Below, in pieces: positions 27,001 through 39,000 of a stretch of 40,515 nucleotides of DNA. How positions within the stretch are numbered: position 1 is the stretch's first letter; every line of letters starts with the position of its first letter. Origin of the DNA: Candidatus Omnitrophota bacterium (lineage in GTDB: Bacteria; Omnitrophota; Gorgyraeia; Gygaellales; Profunditerraquicolaceae); NCBI GenBank assembly GCA_026387385.1, contig JAPLLU010000087.1, positions 1 to 40,515 of the forward strand. The letters are read 5' to 3'. Position numbers and translations under genes: made by a program. Below the pieces are notes generated by a model. It did not search any database, was not told the DNA's origin, and worked only from the letters and a program-made list of their open reading frames with translations.

Positions 27001-30000
27001 ATACAGAATATTTGGCGTAAGTTCGATGAAGGCTCAGAAGCCATTATTTATGTTGGAACGCCGGGTAAGGTTGAAGCGTACGAAAAGGCCATCAGCTTGC
27101 CTGAGTCTTTGCGAGTGGCAAAACGCGTGCATTGGGGTAAGACTAAAGCAGGATACGCATCATTCTTAAAACACCTCATTTTACGCGTATTGGACGATTA
27201 TTTTGTGCAGAAAGGAACGTATAGTGTAAATCATATTCCTCAGCCGTTGGGGTTCTTTGATACTGGTTATTACTACATTTTTGTTGAAGGAGTAGAAGCG
27301 TTTTCATTGGATAGGATAGATAATGGCTTTAGGAAGTACCCGATTAGGATAAAAGAAGAAAATATTTTTACATACAACTTCGCAGGGTTTGGTTTTAAGT
27401 TATACGTCGATGAGGTTAATACTGAAGATAATATTGCACAAAATATTATTCATGAGGATTGTAAAGATGAAGATTTACTTTCCGAGCACTGGAAAAAGAT
27501 AGATTTTGGTTCTCAGAGTACCGTGTTTAACATAGGCCAGTTCTTAAAAACCCTTGAGGATTACCGCGATTCTCTGCAGGAAATTTTAGGATGGAAATAC
27601 GATTTGGTTAAATTAGCAGGCCAATATCTTAAGGTTCAACATGCAATTAGTGAATCTGTGGTCGATTCTGATAGACAGGAGTTGCATAATTTAGTAAGCA
27701 GATATTTAGATGAAACAGCCGATAAATTAAGAGCAAAGCAGGACGGCGGCAATATAATCCTGCCTCCAAGCACCACTATCCCCAGCCTCAGCGGTTACAA
27801 TAAAGCCAACTTTAAAGGTAAAATCATCTTTATAAGAGTAGATTTCAATGTCTCAGATGAGACCGGCAAGATTAAATCCGTAAAGAGAATACTTGAGGCT
27901 ATGCCTACCCTGGTTTATTTGATGGAGGCAGGTGCTACCATAGTCCTGGCCTCACACAATGGCAGGCCTTCTGGTAAGGTCGTCCCTGAACTCTCCATGG
28001 GCCCGGTAGCGATTAAACTAGCTGAACTCTTAAAGGAAAAAGGATATCAAATAGAGGTAAACTTCTTAAGCCAAAGCATCACCGAGAGCGGTTTAGCCGA
28101 AGGCCTAAAGGAAAAGATCAAGCCAGGAGCGATCAATGTCTTAGAGAACACCCGCTTCTTTAAAGGGGAAGAGAAGAACGACGCAACATTTGCCAGGCAG
28201 CTTGCAGAACTGGTAGATAACCAGATCTTCCTCTTTGATGCCTTTGGTACAGCTGAGCGGGTGCATAGCTCTACCGGTGGAGTAGCTAATTACACTAAAG
28301 AGATCCTCCTGGGCTTCCTGATGGAAAAGGAGTTCAGATATTTACAGGGCGCATTGGATAGCCTCTATGGCCTGATTATAGGCGGCGGCCCCAAGGTCAG
28401 CGAGAAGGTGCCTGTAGTCAAGAACGTCATCAAAAACATTGCCAAAGGCGGCTTCATTGTTATCGGCACCGGCCCAGCTCCGGCCTTCTTAAAGAATCTC
28501 TACAACATAGATCTTGCCCAGAAACCCAGCGATGCTGACTTAAAAGATGCCCAGGAGATAATCACTCTGGCCAAAGAAAAAGAAGTAAGGGTCATCTTAC
28601 CAGAAGATTTTGTCTTAATCGATAAGAGCCTCCTGGATAAGGCGGATGGAGAAAAGAACTATATCGACCTCAAGAAACTCCCCGCAGGCGCAAAAATATA
28701 TCGCTTAACCCTGGAACAACTGAAAACCGGCAAGTTCATTGATGATACTGCTACAGAAGTCTTAGTCAGCAGCCTCTACATCTATGATATAGGTAAGCAA
28801 AGCGAGGTCTCCTTAAAAGAAATCATCCTCAATACCCCAGCAACTCACGCCGTCTTCTACAACGGAAATGTGGGAGTAGAGGAGCTCTTGGAATTTAGCC
28901 CTGGCTCAAAGGCTATTGCCCAGGCCTTGGCAGAGGCCACCGCAAAAGGAATAATCACAGTCATAGGTGGAGGAGACACCACCAAGTCCGCAGAGAAGAA
29001 CAAGGTTGATACCAAGGTCACCCACTGTTCTACCGGCGGCGGCGCCTCAGCTGCCTTCTTAAAAGGCGAACAGCTGGCAGTGGTAAAAGAATTAGAGCGG
29101 ATCATCAGCGAGAGAAAATCCGCTCCCGCCAAACTCTTATGCGACGGCGGCAATATAATTCTACCTCTAAGCACCACTACCCTCATACTCAGCGCTTACA
29201 ATAAAGACAACGAAGGTAAAGAGACTTTGAGTAATATAGAAAAATGCTCCTTACTCAAGAATAAGTTTTTTGACGGTGATGATGCTAAAATTCTCGCTGC
29301 CTTCATTCAGTGGTTGAAGGAATATAGAGCAAAATTAAACCAGCGGCTTTCCTACGAGGTATTATTGGATAAAGAATACCTCATGGTAACTGATGAAAAA
29401 GGCAATTATTCAGGCGCAATCAGGCCAAGAGAACTTTGCCACATAGACGGAACCTGGCATAGGTCAGTGTTTGTTTTCGTTATAGATAAAGAGGGCAAGA
29501 TATTACGGCAACAGCGTTCTTTCAAAAAGGAATTATATCCCGGAGCCTATGACATTTCTGTAGGAGCGCACATCTGTTGTTTTGATGCGGATTCACGCTC
29601 AGCAGCAGCAAGAGAGTTGCTGGAAGAACTTTTCTCGGGAGAATGTTGGATTGATAAATCACGTTTAGTCCAGATAACGCAAGATGGCGAAATAGTACAT
29701 CAAATGGTCTATGCTTCGGATAGGCAGAATAATGAGCGCGCCACAGTATTCGTTTTTCATATCCAAGAAGAAGAAAAAAATAAAATTAAGTATCAGGAAG
29801 AAGAAGTTTTGGCTTCCGGGTGCAAGTGGGTTGATCTTGAAAGTGAAAGGATTGAATTTGAGAAACATCCTGAGCTGTATGCAGGCGCTTTCCAGAGAAT
29901 GTTTACAGAAAATGGTAGTAGCGATTTGCATTTAAGGGTAATGTCCCGCTTAAATAAAATAATTGATTTGATAAAACAGGGCGGGGTTGAGCAGATAGGA

Positions 30001-33000
30001 GAATTGGATATAGACAAAGATAGAGTGAATATTGGAAAAGTTGAGGGAAAACTTGATGGCGGTAAGGAGGAATTTAAGCAGCTGGCAGATATTATTGCTG
30101 AGAGGTTAACGGCCGACATTAAAATTGATAATGACAACTACATACGGCTAGAAGAATTAGTGGGCGGAGAGCTGACAGCGGAATCAATTGATTTTTCTCC
30201 TGCTAAGGAATGGCTTATCTACCCAACATATGATGATAAAGTAATCATATATGAAACTGTAGGTAAGAGAGTTTTAACGGAACAGGAGCTGGATCAGGTA
30301 ATTAAGATGTTAACAGGCATGAACCTAAAGACAACCATTGTTCTCGTAGAAAAGGACAAGAAAACAATAGTTATAGATTTAGATTTTGCCACAATCGAAC
30401 GTTATGCTAAAGCCTTAAATCTCTTAGCCGCACAGCTTGATGAACGCTTGGTAGAAGCCATTGACAACATACACGATATTCCTTATCGGGATGGCAGTAT
30501 CATCAAAATGAAATTAATGAAACTGCCATTTAGGAATTTTAAATTTCCTGATGAGCTAATTAATTTCTTGGTTAGATTTTTTAAAGTAAGGACAGCTACA
30601 TCGCCGTTATCCAAAAAATCCCTTGATTGGCTGATAGATCAATACATGCAAAAAGAAAATTATGGCCTAGATGTGCAGTCAGTATTAAAAGAGGGCAAGA
30701 AAGAATGTCAGAAGAAGTTAGCTGCTATAGAGGAATCAAAAGCAATAGCTGCTGATCCGCATTTAATGCCGGAACAAAAGGTCGGACAATTAGGTGTGGG
30801 TATTATCTATAGTGAAGAAGAAACAAACAAAGAGCTGGATATTATAGATTATCTTTTCGAGATGTTCCTCCCAGAGAAAACATTGCTTACGTTAAAGGCC
30901 TTAAGTAAATTGCAAGAAGAAAGAAATATCGTTGAATCGGTCAGAGGAGATCAATATTACTTAGATTTTAATTGCGGTATCAAAGCCATTAACGAGATAT
31001 GCGAGCATAAACCACTATTGAGTGAAGTGGAGATAGTAGATGGAAAAGGCACAAGATTAGATATTGAGGAACCCGATGAGAAAGTATTAGAAAAATTACT
31101 CGAGCAACATAAAAAAGAGATAATGTATGACTTATTAGAACAAAGTTATCCTGTTAAATTCTTAATTTCTCTTAAGAATTTCAATACAGGTGAGAAATTC
31201 TATGGTGCATATTATGAAGGGCATATTGATGAGGAAGGCAATATCTGGATTGAAGAAGTTAATTTCTTGATGTTAGGAAGAGGTCTGTTTAAAGCCATAA
31301 GTGCACTCATCTCTAAATACCTTAAACAGCTCCCACATAATATTAAGGTTAAGCTGTACATTTGGGAATTGAATTCTCTCATTGAGCTGGCAGAGAGCTG
31401 TATTAATTTTACAGATACCTGTGAGGAAAAAATTAAAGAAAGGTTGTCAAATCAAGAATGCAAGGAAGCGCTGTATAATTTACGTAGCAATATACCTTTA
31501 TGTAAAGAAATCAGAGACAGTCAGCTTGCATTCGGCTTTGGCTCAGAGCGCAGAGAGTGCATTTTAACCATGTTAGATAACCTGTATGAACTTCTGTTGG
31601 CTTGCGAGAAATCGCCATGTGACCCTGATAAAACATTATGGGGGCATATCTACATAGACTATATGAATTTATTCAATGTAGAAATAAAAGCAGTTAAGGA
31701 TGAACATGGGCAGAAGTCATTGCTATTAGTTGGTGATACAAATCCGGGCAGGTCTCTTGAGGGATTAGAATCCATAGGGCCAGAACATATAAATCCGAAG
31801 CCAGAAGAAGCGTTTGACGGAGGCAAGAAAGAGAAGGCCAAGCAAGTAAATAAATCCCAGAAAAACGATGGCGGAAATATTAAGCCTGCTAATATTGAGG
31901 TCGATGATTTAATAGATGAACTGAAAAACAAAGGAAAAATTAAGATTCGCGCCAATGACGGAGTAGAGTTTGAGTTTAGATTAAGAATCTTATGGGATGG
32001 TATGTACACTATAGAAGTTTACAAGGGAAGGGATAATATAGGTCGCGTTGACTTTGAGCTGGGAGGCATAGGTTATAGTAGTTTTGAACGCGCTCTCTCG
32101 GATAATGAACCTATAAAAGTTACAGAGAAAAATTATAAAGGTATAGGCAGGGCTTTAGTTTCGTTAGCACTTGGCCTATCAAGAGAAGAAGGTTTAAAAT
32201 GCTTTATTGCGTGGATGTCAGTAGCAGATTCATTTTGGTTAGGTTTAGGTTTTGAAAGAATAGGTGATTCATCTAATTTTAAATTCGACCTGATAAACAA
32301 AATCATACCTCCTATAGAGATAGTCGCAGAGAATACCATCTATCCCATTCCTGTCCTCCGTGGCCGGTGGGAAGAGGCAACTGTTTTCTCCCCGCGAGGC
32401 TTAAACTCTAACCAGGTCTTTTCTTTTGTCTCCGATGAGAAAACGCTTACAGACGGTGGAAGGCAATATTCTCAAGAAACGCCTCAGGAGAAATATGCAA
32501 GAATTACACATAATTTGGATAAATTAAAAGATGATGGAATTTTAATATTAAAGTTAAGAAGAACCGTTAAGCCATATAGGCTAGATATCTACTCTGCTGT
32601 ATATCTGCCGATTAATATAGCTATTTATTATAAAAATAAATCTCTCTTGGATGTTGCAAAGATAGTAATAGAAGTAGAATCTGATGGATACAATCGCCCC
32701 GTTTACTTTAGAGAAGTACCTGCCGAGAATATTTCAATACTTAATGTTGCTTTAAGCAGAGAAGTAAAGTTTGATAGTTTAGCATTACAAAATATTTCTT
32801 ATGTTGAGAAAAATAGTAGATTTGATATTGCGTTCAGTAAAGATTTCTTGCAGTCCTTCGAAGCTCTTGGAATACCAAAATATTATGCATTTAAATATGG
32901 CTCTTGCAGATTTGTTGCTCAGCCTGAAGCAGAACAAAAATTATTACTTGATGGTGGTCAAAAAGATAAAACTGCAGTTATTGCTTTAGGCGGTAATGCC

Positions 33001-36000
33001 TTCTTTAAGGAGATAGGTGGAGAGCCATATAATAAACAGTTAGAGAATCTCTCCCAGATGCTTGAGCCTGTAGTAGGGCTCATCAAGAATGATTACCAGG
33101 TAGTGATAACCCATGGTAACGGACCTCAGGTGGGAGATAGAATGCTGGAGAACGAGCGGTTTGTTGAGGAGAAAGGTAATGTTAAACGCCTGCCTCTTGA
33201 TGCACTTGTGGCTGAGACTCAGGGTGCAATGGGGTATATGATAGAGATGGCCTTACAGAGGTTGCTTATAAAGGAAGGCCTTCAGCGAACTACCGCTACT
33301 GTGCTTACTCAAGTAGTCGTGGATAAAAATGACCCAGCCTTTAATAATCCGACAAAGCCAGTTGGCCCCTATTATTCCCAAGGGCAGGCGGAAAAATTAA
33401 TAAAAGAAAGAGCCTGGAAAATGGTAGAAGTCCTGAACCGAGGCTGGAGAAGATTAGTCCCATCGCCAGCTCCAAAAGAAATCGCCAGCCTTAGCGTGAT
33501 TGAGAGGTTATTAAGAGACAATTGCGTTGTTATTGCCTGTGGTGGCGGCGGCATACCGGTTTATAAAACAGAAGGGAAGTCTCAAGAGGGAGTAGAAGCA
33601 GTAATTGATAAGGATCGGGCCTCCAGTTTACTTGCAGTTAAACTCAACGCCGATAAATTTATCATTTTAACTGAGGTAGCCGGCGTTTACTTAAATTTCG
33701 GTAAAGAAAATCAGCAAGCACTTAATGAAATAAGTATCGCCCAAGCAGAAAAATATTTGTCTGAAGGCCATTTCCCAACAGGCAGCATGGGACCTAAAAT
33801 TGAATCTGCCATTGCCTTTGTCAAAGCTACCGGCAATAAAGCTATTATTGCAAACGAGAAGAGTATTCAAGACGGATCATATACTTCAATTGTAGAACAA
33901 TTCAGTCAAACTAGACTCATGGCGGATGGAGGCAATAGCCAGCAGACAAAACTTTCTTCTGTGATTGAAGAACTCAAGTCCAGCTCTAAGTTCGTGCGTC
34001 AAACGGCATTATCCTTTGTTAAAGAATATATTCTTAAAGACAGACCGCAAATCCACCGATATCCCGAAGAGAAATATTATGAATTGATTGAAATGCTCAA
34101 TAGTCTGATTGAAGACGAACGGATCAATACCAACAATATTCTCTTAGCTAATCAAGTGAGTGAGTTCTATGATTGGTTGATAGATATATTCGTCCAAAAA
34201 GAAGATTTCATTACGGTCATCGCAGATAACAAGTCAACTTTTGATAAGGAAAAATCCAGATTAATTGAGAGCCATATTTCAGGCTTCAATCTTTCCTTCC
34301 AACAGGGATTAATAAAAGAGGCGTTTAATTCCAAGATGGTTATCATCTCTAATGAAAAAGGAAAATATTCTTCAGAAAGCATAGCTAAATTTGTAAGAAA
34401 AGCTCCTAAGGACATTTTGATAGTTATCCATCAAGGGGCCAGTTTTGACGACAACTATATTCCGTTTATTAAAGGTACGCAGAAAATTATTATCCTGAGC
34501 ACATTTCCGCAAGGGCTTAAGCTGGCAGGAGAGCCTTTAGCTTATTCTATTTCCAGGAAAGATATTAGGGAACTTCTGCTTAAAGTTAAGAACCCTTTCA
34601 ATATAAATATTATTGATCTTTTAGTTGCGTTACACGTTATTGCAGAGTGCGTCACAGAGCCTATTAAGGAGGCAAAAGCCAAATTTATAGTTGAGGAGGA
34701 TGCTTATCAGATAGAATTACGCTCTATGATAAGAGCGGCTATCCAGAATCCCGGGCTTCAACCCTATATCCCTGGCAAGGGACCAAAAGAAATTTGGACT
34801 GAATTAAATGAGCTGTATCCTAGGAAATACAAACCTGAAGATATCGGCAAACTATCCTCTAATGAAAATCCAGAGATTCTTCCCTTAAAGGCAAGAAAGG
34901 CTTTAGTAGGGTTATTGCTGTCTGCGATGCAAGGAAAACCTTTTGATTACCAGAGAGAATTACAAAAAACCAAGGAGATTATCTCCCGGCAGTTAGGTAT
35001 TGAAGACAGACAGATTTTCTTAGGCAACGGCGCATCCGAGGCAGTGGGAAGAATTATCTCTGCCTTAGCTAAGGAAGGAGACACTATAGTTTTCCCTGAG
35101 AAGACATTTACGCTATATCCTTTAGTAGCAATGGCTCAAGGGTTGAATATGATTATGGTCAAAAACAAGATGAATCTTGAAGAGGGATATATTGATACTG
35201 ATTTTGAAGGCCTTTTGAAAGCAGTTAGCAATAATAAACCGCGATTATTAATATTAGTCAATCCCCGCAATCCCCTCGGGTTGGTAATCACTAGAAAAGA
35301 ACTGAATAGCTTTATTTCCCAAGTTAAAGCAGCCTCACCGAGTACTATAATTATCATTGATGAGGCGTATTATGAATTTGCAAAATATCAAGCAGGGCAA
35401 GAAGGCTGGGAATACCCAAAGACCATACGAGACTATATTAGAAAGAATGATAAAAACATTATTGTAATCCGGAGCTTCTCAAAAATATTAGGCCTTGCAG
35501 GTATGCGCGCGGGTTATGCCATAGCGCACGCCGATATTATTAAGAAACTCGAGAGAATAAAACGATCCTACAATGTTAACGCCTGGGCCTTGCCCCTGAT
35601 TAGAGAAGGCATAAGACAAAAGGCCTGGATTAAAGAGCAGTGTAAAAGCAACTATGAGAATAGGCAGTATCTTTTAGAGAACCTTAAAAATCATCCTCAG
35701 CTCGATTACATTAGAAAAAAGAGAACCTCAGGTAATTTCTTATGTCTATGGGTAAAATCCGGCTATGATGTTAAGGAAGTTATGAATAAAATTAAAAAAG
35801 AGGGCCTGATTATCCGTCCTGTTGGGGAGCGGTTTATTCGGGTAAGCCTGGGTGGGACCTGGCAGCAACTGGGCAGATTAGTTGCTTCTGAGTCGGATTT
35901 AATTCTGGTGGTAACCCATGACAAGCCAAAACGCAAAACCCATAAAAATATATCTTTACTTTTGGACAGTCATGATGTGTTCATCAACAAATTTATTATT

Positions 36001-39000
36001 ACTAATTGTTATTATCCAGGAGAAGAAATAGTATTTGGTGTAGAAAAGAAAGATGTCAAACCTACAGAATTCCAGTCATATTGTTTACTTAATAGAAGCG
36101 GAATAGTTCTGGTTGGTGAATACTTAGAATGCTGTATATTCACCGCCTTTAAGACTTGTGTGACACAAAAATTAAAGCATCACTTGAAAGCAAAGGTTAA
36201 TATTATTAGGGATGCCACTACGATGCGCCTGGAGGAGTATAAGGATAAAGACAAAACCGTCCCCGTTGTTAAGCGCTTACCGGTTGCGGCAGAATATCCC
36301 TACCGCACGGAAAATGAATTTAACACCTTCCTGAGAGAATTTCACATAGAGCATCCCGATATCAGAAAAGAACCCATAAGCTTTGAAGTTCTTATTGATG
36401 GCTATCCATTTTTTAGAGAAGGTAAAGGAGAGCCCGAGATCAGGCTGCACTGGATTTCAAGTACCGATAAATTCTTAAGGCAGCGCAGAAATAAAATTGG
36501 TTCAGCGGAAGCGGATAATATTCAATTTGATGGAGGCAGTAGCGCTGGATTATTAACAGAAGACGGCCGATTAAAATCCGATGTCTTAGAATATGTTTAC
36601 AATATCGATAAGCTTATTAACTTCGTCCACGATAAATCCGCTTTTAGTGAAGATCAGTTGCGTATGGAAATACGGAAGTATTGTAAACAGGCAATGAGCG
36701 AGAGATTTGTTAGGGCCTATAGAAAGGGTAAGATTATAGTTATGGTACCTGATCTGTCAGACCTTGACTTCATGGGGCTGGGCGATTACTTGGCATACAG
36801 TGGATTAATGAAAAAAGATGCTGAATATGTCCAGAATCATGAAGAGGAGATTGAAGAAATCCTCAAGTCTGGTACGCGAATATTGACTTTTAGAGCAAGA
36901 GATAAACAGGAAATACAGGCATCGCAATCGTTAAGAGATACAGAGATTATACCCCACAGACAGGCCTATGCAGGGTTATTTGCTGCTACTTTTGGCAAAG
37001 GCCTCGATCGTAACGCAACCTTAAATTTAGGTTATGAAGGATTTGATAAAGAGGCTTTGGGCTTGAAAGATATGCAGATGAAATTATACGATAATGCCAA
37101 CATGAGGTTAAAACAATTTATAAACTATATAGCAAGTAAGGATTTGATTAAGATTGAAGGCATGACTGAAGATGGCCAGCCTATTAGATTATATATATCC
37201 AGATCAGATTCTAAATCAGAAATATTTGCTTATCTCTTCAGGTTACAATTTAAGGTTTCCCAGGATTTCACTAAAGACAAAAAACCAATTATCCTTTTCT
37301 TTGCTCCAGAGTTGACGAACAATGCCTCAAGATACCTTTTCTTAGACCAGGGCGTTGGTTTCTGCTACGGGAAGGATTATTACGGAGAGATTACCGATAG
37401 TATTAAAATTTTAGCTCAACATAGGAACAAAGAAGCAGACATAGGTCAAGTGAGTTCCCATATAGAAGATTACTATAGCTTAGCGATTAACAGAGATTAC
37501 TTTGTTGATGACGATGGTTTGTTCCATCTGGAAGGAAAACAGTGGCCACTTATCGGAGCATTAGATTTTGACTTCCATCCGTATCTGGGAGATAAAGTTC
37601 TGACGCCGCAAGATAAGCTACATTATTCGCTAAATAAGGTTTTGGGTAATTTGGAACACTTCGCATCCAGGTGTGACGATTATACCCAGAAAACAATGAC
37701 TGAACTCAAAAGTATTGTTAAAAAATACTCGACACAAGTAATGAGCGAGGAATTTATTAGGGTAGCAAGAGAGGGTAGATACGTTGTGCTCTACAAAGAT
37801 CAACTTAGTTTTGATCGGGTTAAGGATTATATAAGGCTAGAAAAATTTGTATTAATGAAGGCTCGCGATATACAGAACAATGAAGATAGGGTATTAAAGA
37901 TATTATCTGAGGATAAGATAATTATATTAGATTGTAAGGCTAAGTTTTCGCCTGAAAATTTTGTACCGTTTACACGCCAAAAGGCCTATGCAGGAATCAT
38001 GGTTCCTTCAAACAGGAAATCTCGAGACAAAGAGCATACCATACATTTACCTTCCAATTTTACATTTGAAGATTATCTTAATCATCCTACTAAAAAGATG
38101 CTCTATTCTGAGGCGGACACAAGAATTAAAGAATTCACCAAATACATCCTCACCAAGGACCTTGTTAAGATTGAAGGTAGCCTGGGCGGGATTTTCCCGA
38201 TAAGACTTTATATCTCTAAGGCTGACCCCAGAGCTGAGAGATATGCCTATTTCTTCCGTTCGCAGTTTAGGGCACCGCTTGAAAAATTACCTAAAGGCAT
38301 GATGATGATGCAGCCATTAACGTTAGTTTTTGCACCCGAATACAAGACTAACGAGGCTTCCAAATATATGTTTTTGGAACAGGGACTGGGTTTGTGCTGG
38401 GGCATGGATTATGGCGGTGAGATCAAGAAAGGTTTCTTGACTATGGGTAATTACGAAGCGCGTAAGCTTGATTGGTTAGGTTTACACGCTGGCTTAAGGA
38501 TGGTTACCTTAAGACATAAAGTCACAGGAGAGATTCTAAGGTTAACACAGGTATTCTTTGGCTTATCCGGCTCGGGTAAGACTACCTACTCAACGAGTGA
38601 ATTAGGATTAAATGAGGCATTAAGAAAACAGTATTCTGATTGGGAAATCGTTGTTGACGAAACCGGACTGGTCAATGACGACATGCTCTATTTAGTAACG
38701 AAAGATACAGAATTCAATGGCAAACTATATAAGAAAGGCCAGATTGTCGGAACAGAAACCAATGTTTTTGCTATTATCTCTAAGCTTAAACAGAAACAGC
38801 AGCCTGAGGTTTGGGATGCAACCTTTAATAATTACTTCTGCTATCTGGAGAATGTGGACTACACAATTGGCTCAGATGGTTTATATACTGTCAATGTGAT
38901 GAATGATATTCCTTCCGGTAACATGCGCGTAACAGCGGTAAGAGACGCTATAAACACAAAAGCCCAAAAATCATTACCCTTGGAGACTCCATCATTTGAG

